This document shows, one piece after another, positions 52,315 through 61,622 of a DNA stretch of 64,000 nt. This stretch comes from an uncultured Prevotellaceae bacterium (lineage in GTDB: Bacteria; Bacteroidota; Bacteroidia; Bacteroidales; Bacteroidaceae), in NCBI GenBank assembly GCA_902778535.1, contig CACYYG010000014.1, positions 1 to 64,000 on the forward strand, given 5' to 3'. Made by a program: the position numbers and the translations under genes. Position 1 is the first letter of the stretch, and every line of letters begins with the position of its first letter. The notes below the pieces were generated by a model. The model ran no database searches and was not told the origin of the DNA. It saw nothing but the letters and a program-made list of their open reading frames with translations.

Positions 52315-53859
52315 CTATTTGTTTTTTACAACCTCCCAATAACCATCTTTTCGACCATCTTTGCGGACCACAATCCCCATCGCCTGAAGCTGAGAGATAT
52401 GTCGCTGGAGGGTTCTGAACTTTATGCCAGTCTTTTGCGCCATTTCACTGGTCGTGACAGACGGGTCGAATAGCATTTCTTTTACAATAACCTCCTGAAT
52501 ATCAGACAGTTCTTTTATACCATCTTTTACGCCACCTTTTACGCCACTTTCGGAATCTTCTTTTACGCCATTGGTGTCAATTTCAATCTCTTTCTTGGTG
52601 AAATAAGGATGGCAAGGAATGTCTATCAGGAAGTACGTCCTCTCCTCGTCAGTCTCAATAGTCGCTCTAGGCGAGCCATTGGCTTCTAGTTCCTCCTGCA
52701 CCGTTGGGATTCCTGTCGCCCTTCCTTCTGTCAGATCCAGTTCTTTCAGGAATTCACCTAATCTGCGATTGCGATACCTGCGTGAACGGAGAGACTTACC
52801 CTCCCGAATGGCCTCCATCGGAATGGTGTGGTTAGGCCCAGAAAAATTCAGAATCGATATTCTGTCCGGTTCAATGGTTATCTCTACCGGCTTCCTAATC
52901 GTCCAGTCTCTGTGATACAGGCTATTGACGACAGTCTCTTCCAATGCCTGATACGGATAGTTGTAGAACTTGTCCGACTCCTCGCGGTCTTTGGGCTTCA
53001 GTATCTGCTTTTTGATGACATTGGTCTCCAGGTAACTCAACGTCTTCTCTATCATCGTTGGCACACTGCCCCTTATAGGCTCTACTTCAATCATGTTGTT
53101 GGGATTCTTCTCTCGTCCTTCGGGAAAAACAACAATGTCTATCTGCGACTGCTTGAAAAACTTATCTGGTCGCTCTGAGAACATCATAGCTGCCACGTTC
53201 TTGATGCTATATCCCTCGGGCGTAGGCTCCAGCAGTTCCATCTGCTCCAACACCGATTCCATGTTCTCTGTCAACGACTCGTTGGCAAGGCTGCTTTTCA
53301 CCTTCACAAGATAGTCGTGCATCAGTAACGGCGAGATGTCCTTCAGCGTTATCTGGTCGTTTCCTCGGTCGTCAAACGGTGTACGGTTGGCCAGGTTTAT
53401 CAGTTCGCGCTCATATTCACCCTTGGGCACAATGCTACTACTGTTGTATCGGATGTAGTAATTGTAAGTCTTCTGCTTGGCGGTGATCTGGTCAGGCACC
53501 TTGTAAGGGCGTCGTTCGCCAGCCGACACCTTGATGACCAAAATCGTCTTCCCGTCAGCCTCCTCGATATACAACCGTGGCTGATAGTAAGGCTGCATCA
53601 GGTTGTTGAATCCCACCATATCCTTTTCGATAGGTTCAATCTGATTGGAATCAATACCTATGACGGGACGGACAGGACGACCATTCACCTCCTTCACACC
53701 CACCACAATATAACCGCCACCCGTCTCGTCGAAGTCGTTGGCGAAAGCACACACGCTACGGTAGATGGCATCCGGATTCCATCCTGTCTTATACTCAATG
53801 CGGTCACCCTCTACAGCCCTTCCACCGAGCAATTCTTCTATGTTAATTGGTAGTCTCAT
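52315..53859 (-). CDS. AlbA_2 (Schlafen-like) ATP-binding regulator
   Basis: 514 residues. An N-terminal AlbA_2/Schlafen domain (EYKTGWNPDAIYRSVCAFAND, GGGYIVVGVKE), then a GHKL-type HATPase_c_4 region (YPYQALEETVVNSLYHRDW; ISILNFSGPN), then a C-terminal winged helix (MAQKTGIKFRTLQRHISQLQ). Such proteins are transcription regulators or are linked to mobile DNA. Between the ATPase and the winged helix lies a GVK-x repeat (SGVKGGVKDGIK), a length-variable linker seen in relatives. It follows the DUF4062 gene after a 150-nt gap and may be a separate transcript. Confidence 0.78.
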   Translation of the reverse strand: MRLPINIEELLGGRAVEGDRIEYKTGWNPDAIYRSVCAFANDFDETGGGYIVVGVKEVNGRPVRPVIGIDSNQIEPIEKDMVGFNNLMQPYYQPRLYIEEADGKTILVIKVSAGERRPYKVPDQITAKQKTYNYYIRYNSSSIVPKGEYERELINLANRTPFDDRGNDQITLKDISPLLMHDYLVKVKSSLANESLTENMESVLEQMELLEPTPEGYSIKNVAAMMFSERPDKFFKQSQIDIVVFPEGREKNPNNMIEVEPIRGSVPTMIEKTLSYLETNVIKKQILKPKDREESDKFYNYPYQALEETVVNSLYHRDWTIRKPVEITIEPDRISILNFSGPNHTIPMEAIREGKSLRSRRYRNRRLGEFLKELDLTEGRATGIPTVQEELEANGSPRATIETDEERTYFLIDIPCHPYFTKKEIEIDTNGVKEDSESGVKGGVKDGIKELSDIQEVIVKEMLFDPSVTTSEMAQKTGIKFRTLQRHISQLQAMGIVVRKDGRKDGYWEVVKNK

Positions 53860-54009
53860 ATATTCTTATAACGTTATCGATTTCCGTACTATTGCCTAAT
53901 CATGAGCCATGAATCTAGAACCGTGAATCATATTTTCGTTTCGTTCCTGCTGCTATTATTCTCTATTGCATCAATATCCAATGTCATTAAGCTAATGCCA
54001 TACTTTTTT

Positions 54010-55182
54010 CTAATAAAGATCTAGGAATGCTTTATTCTTTAGAATTTCAAATTCTTCATTGTAACGTTGCATTGTTTCATCACTAATAGAAATATTTAGC
54101 TGCAGATTAACCACACTACCTTCTCTTAAGTCTCCTTTTTCTTTAATTTCTTCTATTGATTTTAAAGAAGCAACAGGAAAATCCTCTATCTGCCCGATGG
54201 CCTCGATGGGTATCTTTGCAAATGCAGAAAGTAGCTTTTTATATTCTTCTGGAACTATGGTACTTTTAACATCGATACCCCATTCCAAAAGATTTGCATA
54301 GGTTTTTGCATAAGATCGAGCAACATAATATAAGCCCTCCATATCTGAAGGATTGCCCGGTTCTGCATAGAAATAACGGAAAGCTTCCGTTAAGCCATTA
54401 AGTGTGTCAATATAGTTTTGTGCTTGACCCAATTTGAGTTGAATCCATTCTATTAGTTGGCTTATGTCAGATATTCTATTAACAGGCTTTAATCGAATAG
54501 AGTATTCATAATCATTTTTCAAATCCTTATATTTGTGAATTTCGTCCATCATAGCCTGCATGAAGAATTTTACCTCATAATACTCTTCTTTTTTAAGAAG
54601 AATATTTAGTGCGCTGATAGATACTTTTGAGTATAATTCACTCATATCAGATTCCGCTATCATCTGCCTTGCCTGCAATGCATCATGAAATAGATTGGAT
54701 AGTTGAACTTTCAAAATATCTGTAACATCTTGGGCCTTCTCGAACTCAAAATTCCACAATCCTCGTTTCTTCCTTACATCTGCCAAGAACTCGAAAACCT
54801 TATTATTATCTACGACATAAGTAAAATCAGCTTCTGGATTCCTCTCCCATACAGGAAGGAGAGCTGTCATTTGCTTCAATGCGAATGTATATATTGGAAT
54901 GCCTTTGTTTATTGCCGTCAAAAATTCTGTATTCGTAATAGACTTCCCTGATTCCAAAACAGATCCGTATTTATTCCCTATTATCAAAACGAAAATATCT
55001 GCTTCCTTTTTCACGGCATTGATACAATTTTCCATACTAGACAATTTCGGGTCTATAGGAAAATTCTTCATTTCAGATAGAATTGGATTATGACCTAAAT
55101 CTTCAATACATTGTTTAATGTCATCACGTATTTGAGACAGGTCATAACACGTTGAACTTATGAATATATTTACTTTTGCCAT
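54010..55182 (-). CDS. DUF4062-domain protein
   Basis: 390 residues from the ATG at 55182, which gives the usual family start MAKVNIFISSTCYDL. A GTG 18 nt earlier is also possible. The first 110 residues are DUF4062, a TIR/nucleoside-deoxyribosyltransferase-like Rossmann fold (ISSTCYDL, IFVLIIGNKYGS, SITNTEFLTA with a conserved Glu). The rest is helical and unfamiliar. DUF4062 proteins are frequent in defence islands and may bind or cut nucleotides; catalysis is not demonstrated here. A+T-rich like the upstream genes. Confidence 0.72.
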   Translation of the reverse strand: MAKVNIFISSTCYDLSQIRDDIKQCIEDLGHNPILSEMKNFPIDPKLSSMENCINAVKKEADIFVLIIGNKYGSVLESGKSITNTEFLTAINKGIPIYTFALKQMTALLPVWERNPEADFTYVVDNNKVFEFLADVRKKRGLWNFEFEKAQDVTDILKVQLSNLFHDALQARQMIAESDMSELYSKVSISALNILLKKEEYYEVKFFMQAMMDEIHKYKDLKNDYEYSIRLKPVNRISDISQLIEWIQLKLGQAQNYIDTLNGLTEAFRYFYAEPGNPSDMEGLYYVARSYAKTYANLLEWGIDVKSTIVPEEYKKLLSAFAKIPIEAIGQIEDFPVASLKSIEEIKEKGDLREGSVVNLQLNISISDETMQRYNEEFEILKNKAFLDLY

Positions 55183-55250
55183 ATATTGTTCTTTATTCAC
55201 ATTAGCTCATACTCGATAACACCCTTTAGCGGACAAACATCTAAAACATA

Positions 55251-55544
55251 TTACAGCGTGAACGGAATACGTTTTAGTGCTATATGATGATTGCAGATTT
55301 GGAACTTTCCGTTTGTCTTGTTTTTAACCTCTACGAAAATCCTTTTGCCTTTATACGTTGGCAAGGCCTCGTATATAGCCTTAATAACAGCATGCATAGA
55401 GCCAAATTGATTACCTGTTGTCTTCCAAAGAATCGCACCTCCTTTTTGAGGAAGTTCAGAAGATTTCTCTCGAACGACAACTTCTATTACATGTCCTTTC
55501 TTTATCCCTAAGCGAGACAACTCCTTTTCATATTCTGGATCCAT
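55251..55544 (-). CDS. Small unknown protein of the methyltransferase island
   Basis: 97 residues, probably a compact alpha/beta fold (KKGHVIEVVVREKSSELPQ, then GKRIFVEVKNKTNGKF). I do not recognise a family. It starts 19 nt after the methyltransferase gene stops and 68 nt before the DUF4062 gene, in the same direction, so it belongs to the island. It could be an accessory or nuclease-like subunit, but no catalytic motif is clear. Confidence 0.6.
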   Translation of the reverse strand: MDPEYEKELSRLGIKKGHVIEVVVREKSSELPQKGGAILWKTTGNQFGSMHAVIKAIYEALPTYKGKRIFVEVKNKTNGKFQICNHHIALKRIPFTL

Positions 55545-55563
55545 ACGCTATCTATTATTATTG

Positions 55564-57432
55564 TTATTGAATTACTTCCAAAATCTTATTTGCTATCGCC
55601 TTTGCCATAAGTGGTGGCACAGCATTACCCACCATCGTATATTGTGGCGTCTCCGACTTACGCTTATCGCCGCCCGTTGTTCTTTTTCCCTGAAACACGA
55701 AGGAATCATCAAAGGATTGCAAGCGTGCCATCTCTCTTACCGTTGGTGCACGATGGCTGTGGTAGTGAATGAAATCGTCTGGCAAGGTAACAACCGTTGG
55801 CGATTGACCATCTGGCTTTAATACCGTATAGTTACGTTTGTCAGAGTTGAGTCCCATATCCGACAATTGCTTTTTCACTTCATCAGTATAGTCACCGGCT
55901 TCGGCAATGACTGCTAAGCGGTTAAGCACCTCTTCACTCTGCTTACTTGTCTGATGATTGAATAGGCAAGCATGTTCAATTATCTCGTTTTCAAGATTAT
56001 CCAGACTCCTTACATAGAAAGGCTCTTTGATAGTAAAGCGGTGTCCTAATCGTCCTTGTCTTGACCACTCAGAATAGGTTTCACCGTTGTCATCAGGCTT
56101 TCCGTCAATGCTTCGAGTAATATTCAGAGCTGCATATCGGTCAATATCAGACGCTTCAGAATAGTCACTCGCAGATTCACCATTGTTCAAAAAATCCAAA
56201 TCGTGCAATGCCTCATAGACAGTTACTTTGTTTTCCTCAGTTGTAGCTGGAATTTCCGTTATCATCGGCTGATCTTTGCGGCATCCAATAAAAATAGCCC
56301 TTTCACGATTCTGAGGTACTCCATAGTCAGATGAATTCAATATTAGCGGCTTCTTAATTCGATACAGGTGTATCTCATTCATTATCTGCTCATAATCTTT
56401 AAGCGAGTTGTCATCTTCTGCATATCTGCGCAATTCTCCAAAGACTTCTTCCAGAGTCAATGTATAAAGATTAACCAACAGTTTGAACCTTTCCACGATT
56501 TCTGGTTGATCCTTAAATTCCTCAACCCAATAAAGATGTCTGTTTATGGTTTCTACCAAATCATCATCGCTTATTGCATATAGGAACTTATTGAATTTGT
56601 CAACTAATTGGTCGTTGTCAACATCCGCCTCTGCTTTTAGATGCAGTATGGAATTCATCAGTTTCTGTCGCTCTGAAGAAAGCTTAAGCAAAGACAGCGC
56701 ATGGCGTATCGTTGTGATATGCTTATTGCCTTTGCTGACTTTAAGCGTAACAGGCTTCGTCAGTTGCTTATAAACCGATTCAACTATTTGGAAATACTTG
56801 TCTATGAAAAAGTCTTCTTCTCCATCCTCAACGGCCTCTATTCTTATCTTGTAAATAAAGCATTGACGAACTAAATCATTGGCCGTTCTGCTTAAAACAC
56901 CGTTGAAATAGGCGAGCATATTGTCCACCTGATTCTCATCGATAATAGAGCGAATTTCATTCATTACTGCCGTTTTGAACTTACCCTTGTCTTTCGTCAG
57001 AATACCCTTCACATTCTCCATCACAAAATATTTGGGACGAAGTTTGCGGATAACTTTCAGATAGTGGATGAAGAGATTGTCGCGTTTATCAAACTTCCTT
57101 CTTCTGCCAGACAAACTAAACGATTGGCAACTTGGGCCACCCGTTATCACATCTATATCCTGGTCACCAATCTCCTTTTCAAGACGTACCAAGAAATCAT
57201 CTGACATAATATCTTCTGTAATGAACGCAGTATCCAACTCCAATTGGCGATTATATCTCACTTTATGGGTCAGCTCGCAGTTACTGTTGATGTCGCTTGC
57301 CAGAACAAATTGGAAATATTTATCGTCAGTATATGCTTGCAAAAAACCCTCGCTGATGCCGCCAGCACCAGCGAAGAGGTCTATGAATTTTATCGGAGTC
57401 TTTCCTTGTTTGAACTCTTCTATTTCTGCCAT
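55564..57432 (-). CDS. DNA cytosine-5 methyltransferase with large central insertion
   Basis: 622 residues. All key motifs are present: I FIDLFAGAGGISEGF (16-30), IV GGPSCQSFSLSG with catalytic C102, VI ENV (139-141), VIII QNRER (374-378), IX-X region VREMARLQSF and VGNAVPPLMAKAIA near the end. Between VI and VIII there are about 230 residues instead of the usual few dozen, a helical insert of unknown role. It methylates cytosine at an unknown site, protecting host DNA in a restriction-like system. It starts 3 nt downstream of the preceding unknown gene. Confidence 0.92.
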   Translation of the reverse strand: MAEIEEFKQGKTPIKFIDLFAGAGGISEGFLQAYTDDKYFQFVLASDINSNCELTHKVRYNRQLELDTAFITEDIMSDDFLVRLEKEIGDQDIDVITGGPSCQSFSLSGRRRKFDKRDNLFIHYLKVIRKLRPKYFVMENVKGILTKDKGKFKTAVMNEIRSIIDENQVDNMLAYFNGVLSRTANDLVRQCFIYKIRIEAVEDGEEDFFIDKYFQIVESVYKQLTKPVTLKVSKGNKHITTIRHALSLLKLSSERQKLMNSILHLKAEADVDNDQLVDKFNKFLYAISDDDLVETINRHLYWVEEFKDQPEIVERFKLLVNLYTLTLEEVFGELRRYAEDDNSLKDYEQIMNEIHLYRIKKPLILNSSDYGVPQNRERAIFIGCRKDQPMITEIPATTEENKVTVYEALHDLDFLNNGESASDYSEASDIDRYAALNITRSIDGKPDDNGETYSEWSRQGRLGHRFTIKEPFYVRSLDNLENEIIEHACLFNHQTSKQSEEVLNRLAVIAEAGDYTDEVKKQLSDMGLNSDKRNYTVLKPDGQSPTVVTLPDDFIHYHSHRAPTVREMARLQSFDDSFVFQGKRTTGGDKRKSETPQYTMVGNAVPPLMAKAIANKILEVIQ

Positions 57433-57435
57433 ATA

Positions 57436-58311
57436 TTATCTTCTATGCTTCTTGTGCTTTTTATGCTTCTTCTTTTTCTTGGGAGCGATACCGGCAGCAG
57501 CCATTGCTTCGTCACGTTCCTTTTTCTCTTTCTTTCTATCGCCCTGACTCTTGATGATGTCTCTACTTGCAACCAGAAAATCATAGAAGTCTTGGCTCGT
57601 ATATGCAGATGCCTCTATTACGCCTGCCAGCTTGTTTACTAACTGAACTACGCCCTTGGGTGCTGTAATACGATATTCGAAATATTTATCAAAGACGGTA
57701 TCTTCGCCACGATCTTTCTTGTCCATTTCTTCTATGCAGAAACGAAGTACACCCTTTAAAGCCTCTGGATTTCTAAACACAGTAGCAGAAGGCATAATAC
57801 CTCTGTTTCGCAAGTTCTGTTCTTTAAACAGGAAATTGGTATAGGTATAATCAAGAGACCCATCTTCATTAATTTGAACGGTATTCTTGAAAGACCAATA
57901 AAGCCCCTCCAGCCAATTTCTGTTTTGCTTGTAGAACCAGTGCTCGGCTATATAGTTAGGGTCACAATCCTGTTGGTCAACTTTATTCCAACGTCTTCTC
58001 ATATATTCATACAAGTCTACGTGAGAAAGATATTGCCAGAAATGACTTTGAGCAGCTTGCATTGGAGTGAGATCTTTGAATGCCTCGAAGAGAATCTTTC
58101 CGGCTTCAAAATCATCTGTAGATTTTTTAGAATCAGCGTATGCAAGCATACCAGACAAATCTGGTTGCTCCAAATCGGTTTCGTATAATCCATCATGTTT
58201 CTCTGCTTCTTCTCGCCACATAAATGCGGGATCGAGATAATGGGTGAGATTATCTTGAACGTGATTTCTTAATACCTCGGCAAATTCTGGGGTAAAGATT
58301 GTCTGCTTCAT
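57436..58311 (-). CDS. Unknown protein of the methyltransferase island (DUF6339-like)
   Basis: 291 residues, helical, with many aromatic residues (WEEA-like segments, FWQYLSHVDLYEYMRRRW, HWFYKQNRNWLEGLYW) and a strongly basic Lys/His tail (KKKKKHKKHKKHRR). It resembles what is annotated DUF6339 beside restriction-modification genes, but I hold this loosely. It overlaps the upstream gene by 4 nt (ATGA) and precedes the methyltransferase by 3 nt. The basic tail suggests contact with DNA or RNA. Confidence 0.6.
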   Translation of the reverse strand: MKQTIFTPEFAEVLRNHVQDNLTHYLDPAFMWREEAEKHDGLYETDLEQPDLSGMLAYADSKKSTDDFEAGKILFEAFKDLTPMQAAQSHFWQYLSHVDLYEYMRRRWNKVDQQDCDPNYIAEHWFYKQNRNWLEGLYWSFKNTVQINEDGSLDYTYTNFLFKEQNLRNRGIMPSATVFRNPEALKGVLRFCIEEMDKKDRGEDTVFDKYFEYRITAPKGVVQLVNKLAGVIEASAYTSQDFYDFLVASRDIIKSQGDRKKEKKERDEAMAAAGIAPKKKKKHKKHKKHRR

Positions 58312-59171
58312 GAATCTGAATCTTTTGGTTCGATTTTTTCTTTTACTTCCTCTAATGCGTTAAGCATAACATCAGGCAAAATCTTGTCCACTATTTGTAG
58401 AACATCACCAATTGAATAATCATATCCTTCTTGCTCAGGCAATTCGTCTTCAGAAACCATTTGCTTTATAAATTGCGTTAGATAGAAAATCCAATCCTTT
58501 TTATCGTCATCATAGCATGTACGCAGCTTGTAAACAGCTTCAATAAGTGCATTCCTTACCAACATTGCCTCGAATACATTGGGGCATTGGTTTAGAACCA
58601 ATTTTCCCGCATTCTCATAGGAGTATGGCAGCTGTATTAAGATAATATCATCAATGACATTGGTAACCTTCTGAACATTTGCGTATTCGTACTTCACAAA
58701 CTTACTCAGGTTTGCCATATCATCGCTAGGCGTTAATGACACGTTGAATTTATCTACCATAGCAATCATGGCACCCTTCTGGTAATCTACGACACCCTCA
58801 TAGAATTCATCCACGTCAAGATAATTGCAACTATCGATGTTCTCTGTGGCAACTATTTCAATCTTAACGGAAAATCTTTTGTTCACTTTCGAACAGGGTA
58901 TTTTGACCGTGAAGCAGGATTCTTCTCTTTTTTCTATCTGGGTATAGTAAGTCGACGAACATTGTATGATACATAGATACGAAGCTCGCTTTTCTGTGAT
59001 AAGCCTATCTACGCCTTCATTATGTGTGGTAACCTCATACTCCAAGATGAAAACATCTTCATCTGTATCCTTTTTTAATCCCACTCTATGCCCAGCGGGA
59101 TCATCTCCTTTGTAATTATCTGGTAAGCCCCAGATGGGGTATGGGTATGTCGCAGTCGTTTTAATGTCCAT
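58308..59171 (-). CDS. Unknown protein coupled to the GHKL ATPase
   Basis: 287 residues, a beta-rich N-terminal half (TATYPYPIWGLPDN; FTVKIPCSKVNKRFSVKIEIVA) and a helical acidic C-terminal half. I do not recognise the family. Its start overlaps the end of the ATPase gene by 11 nt and its end overlaps the next gene, so the three products are made in fixed order and probably act as a complex. Confidence 0.6.
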   Translation of the reverse strand: MDIKTTATYPYPIWGLPDNYKGDDPAGHRVGLKKDTDEDVFILEYEVTTHNEGVDRLITEKRASYLCIIQCSSTYYTQIEKREESCFTVKIPCSKVNKRFSVKIEIVATENIDSCNYLDVDEFYEGVVDYQKGAMIAMVDKFNVSLTPSDDMANLSKFVKYEYANVQKVTNVIDDIILIQLPYSYENAGKLVLNQCPNVFEAMLVRNALIEAVYKLRTCYDDDKKDWIFYLTQFIKQMVSEDELPEQEGYDYSIGDVLQIVDKILPDVMLNALEEVKEKIEPKDSDS

Positions 59172-61332
59172 ATACCTTGATATTTAAACTATACAATGTG
59201 ACGTTCTCCTGTGGGGTAAACTTAATAACATTAGGGGCATCGGCTTTCAAATCAAATCCAAAAATCTCATTTGAGACACCAGACCTTATTTGGCAACCGG
59301 CAGAAACATTTTTCAAATCAAGTGGAAATAATCCCTCGTCTGCCTGTATATCTAGGACAAGCCTACAATCATAATAGTCTTTTGGAACTCTTATTTCGAG
59401 TTTGCATGCAAAATCTTCATTATGAAGTGGCTTAAGACGTTTATTTCGTCCATCTAACTTTATTTCCCTCTCACGTTCAACGTTGGGATTCTCTGCCTCA
59501 CCAATACCATAATCTTCACCATCGTCACCTTCAACGTAAGTCGGGTCTTTCTTAGGCGGCTCTGGTTTAGGTGGCTCAGTAGTTGGAGGTTCAGTAGTTG
59601 GAGGTTCAGTAGTTGGAGGTTCAGTAGTTGGAGGTTCAGTAGTTGGAGGCTCCGGACGAGGAACTGGATCTGTTTCAGGTTCCACATCTGTAATGGTACC
59701 CTTTTTCTTCTTTTTCTTTCTTCCTTTGACTTCTTCAAAGATAGTAAATGAGCCAGACTTTGAACCCTGCCCCTTCTCCTTTTCAATCACATTGGTAGTC
59801 GGCCAGATATTATCTTCTTCATTTTCTTCACTTCGACTTCCAAACTTACCAATTCTTCGCTTCTTTAGCGACTTTATCTCAAGCTGCTTATCATGCTCTT
59901 CAGGGAAGAGAACTTTTATGCACTCTTTTTGGAACGAATCAAGCTCTCGAAGTGCCTTTCTCGCATTTCTCTTGTCTTCATCGCTCATGTCTTTCAACTC
60001 TTTTACATCCCATTTGTCATGCCTCACATCTTCCAGCATTCGCAGATATTTAGCACCTTCTCCATCACACACCATAATACCGTAGAAACCTTTGGAAGAG
60101 TTGTATTTCCTAACTTCAACGGTCATCAATTTGTTGCGCATGAAGATAATCTTATCCAAGGACCTTGCAGCTGTGATATCCTCATTCTTCCATATTTGTA
60201 AGGTGGCATGTCCTAACGTTGGGAACTGACCTGGGAATTCATCGGTAGTGAAAAGTACATGGTTATCGTCACCAGCATCGCACATAGCAATCTCGAAAAG
60301 ATATGGACGTGGATTGAATTTCAGTTCTGGACGATTGCTCCTATCCATGTCTATGTTGCTATAATCAGGCTCTGGGAAATATTCAAGCATCTTATCGCCA
60401 ATATTTGCCTTAGTGAAATCTTCTCCACATATATTAACATCCAACAACTCCCTGTAAATAGCGTAGAAGAAACCGCGAAGAAGCTCTTTTTTCATTATAA
60501 TTATGTCCTCTTCGTTTTCTTCCATACCCAAAACAAAAGCATCAGTTCCAGATTCCTCTCTTCTAAAAATGACGGGAATTTCTTTTCCAGAGTTAGGTGA
60601 GCCGTCTTTATTGTAGAAAGCGTCAGCTTCGAAGAGAACATTTTCTCCGCTCTCATTCTTAAATTTATGTGTACACAATCGCACTACTCCTTCTCCAAAT
60701 GTTTGTCCGCTTTCATCATCCTTTGTCGAATAATAAACTGCGTTGAAAGGAGAATTGACAAATCCTACAGTTTTACCAAGCCCATGACTGCCACCCGCAT
60801 AACCACCATCAGGCTTATAACTTGATGATGAACAATGTACGCATGAATCAAAGGCTGACGGAACATCGTCATCATTGACATAATTCATACCTGTCGTGTG
60901 ATAGTCAGACACTTTCAAAAAACCGATGGTGCTGTTCCTGCGGGAGTTTAAGAACTTGTACTTACTCATGTAGATATCTTTGGAACCAGGCAATTGCTGA
61001 CTTCTTTCGCTACAAGCTTTAAGTCGCCCAATTAAAGACTGTATCAAATTAGGATAGTCAGCGCAGGCCATTTTTCCGTATGAGAATGTCACGAGAACCT
61101 TCTTGTTCCGATTATTATCTAATTTCTGCGCAGCGTCTATGGAATTCTGAATGTATTCGCGCACAAGACAGCGAACCTCGTTATCCTTAAAAGGGTCAAA
61201 CGAGGAATCTTCACGATCTCGCTTCATTGTGCCTTTGGGCTTCTGTACAAAGTTCCACTTACAACCGAGATCCTTGTCCCCTGTTATGGGCACGTCGTTC
61301 TCAAACTGACTAAACAAATCTAAGCTTTCCAT
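59161..61332 (-). CDS. MORC/MutL-like GHKL ATPase of a restriction-type island
   Basis: 723 residues. GHKL ATP-binding motifs: N-box REYIQNSIDAA (58-68; E59, N63, D66), G1-like SDYHTTGM (142-149), G2 GGSHGLGKTVG (180-190). A basic patch (GRKKKKKKGT) and a PTTEP repeat linker near 575-600 lead to a C-terminal beta-rich domain. GHKL ATPases of this sort sit next to cytosine methyltransferases in restriction-type operons that Iyer, Abhiman and Aravind linked to the origin of eukaryotic MORC proteins. It probably clamps or loops DNA in an ATP-driven way. No nuclease motif is seen in it. Confidence 0.8.
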   Translation of the reverse strand: MESLDLFSQFENDVPITGDKDLGCKWNFVQKPKGTMKRDREDSSFDPFKDNEVRCLVREYIQNSIDAAQKLDNNRNKKVLVTFSYGKMACADYPNLIQSLIGRLKACSERSQQLPGSKDIYMSKYKFLNSRRNSTIGFLKVSDYHTTGMNYVNDDDVPSAFDSCVHCSSSSYKPDGGYAGGSHGLGKTVGFVNSPFNAVYYSTKDDESGQTFGEGVVRLCTHKFKNESGENVLFEADAFYNKDGSPNSGKEIPVIFRREESGTDAFVLGMEENEEDIIIMKKELLRGFFYAIYRELLDVNICGEDFTKANIGDKMLEYFPEPDYSNIDMDRSNRPELKFNPRPYLFEIAMCDAGDDNHVLFTTDEFPGQFPTLGHATLQIWKNEDITAARSLDKIIFMRNKLMTVEVRKYNSSKGFYGIMVCDGEGAKYLRMLEDVRHDKWDVKELKDMSDEDKRNARKALRELDSFQKECIKVLFPEEHDKQLEIKSLKKRRIGKFGSRSEENEEDNIWPTTNVIEKEKGQGSKSGSFTIFEEVKGRKKKKKKGTITDVEPETDPVPRPEPPTTEPPTTEPPTTEPPTTEPPTTEPPKPEPPKKDPTYVEGDDGEDYGIGEAENPNVEREREIKLDGRNKRLKPLHNEDFACKLEIRVPKDYYDCRLVLDIQADEGLFPLDLKNVSAGCQIRSGVSNEIFGFDLKADAPNVIKFTPQENVTLYSLNIKVYGH
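59576..59650. repeat. Five 15-bp repeats encoding the PTTEP linker
   Basis: The unit TCAGTAGTTGGAGGT occurs five times in tandem (59576, 59591, 59606, 59621, 59636). Changes in number keep the frame and would only alter linker length in the GHKL ATPase. Confidence 0.85.
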
Positions 61333-61335
61333 AGG

Positions 61336-61575
61336 CTATTTATTAAAGGTAAAACCTGACTTTCCATTACCTTTACTAAGTTCGTTTGCATAAACTGCCT
61401 TAGCATCTTTGAGAGCTTTTGAAATTTCCTCAAACATGTGGTTCACATCATCCTCGTCATACTCGTAGTTTCTACGATTAGAACAATTCTGCAGAAGGTT
61501 CAGATAATCAATGATTTTCTGAACACGATTGGTTGCAACTTTAGTAAATCTTTTACGTCTAGAATTTTCAGCCAT
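61336..61575 (-). CDS. Small first gene of the methyltransferase island
   Basis: 79 residues, basic N-terminus (RRKRFTKVATNRVQKIIDYLNLLQNC) and an acidic helical middle (YDEDDVNHMFEEI). The family is unknown. It ends 3 nt before the GHKL ATPase gene and has a -7 element 27 nt upstream of its start, so it opens the operon. Size and charge are compatible with a controller or an ATPase partner, but nothing is proven. Confidence 0.6.
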   Translation of the reverse strand: MAENSRRKRFTKVATNRVQKIIDYLNLLQNCSNRRNYEYDEDDVNHMFEEISKALKDAKAVYANELSKGNGKSGFTFNK

Positions 61576-61601
61576 AGTTATTAATATTTGATTTCTAATT
61601 G

Positions 61602-61622
61602 CAAAAATAGTCTATATTTTTG
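61602..61622. promoter_or_regulatory. Divergent -7 elements at the head of the island
   Basis: Minus-strand TATTTTTG (61609-61602) would start the island operon. A plus-strand TATTTTTG (61615-61622) faces the other way, only 5 bases apart. Possible -33 TTTG words lie 24-25 nt away on each strand, longer than the norm. Confidence 0.5.

Noticed and set aside
53860..54009. Additional periodic array between the AlbA_2 and DUF4062 genes
   Set aside because: Words such as ATGAATC recur loosely but without a constant 11- or 22-bp spacing.
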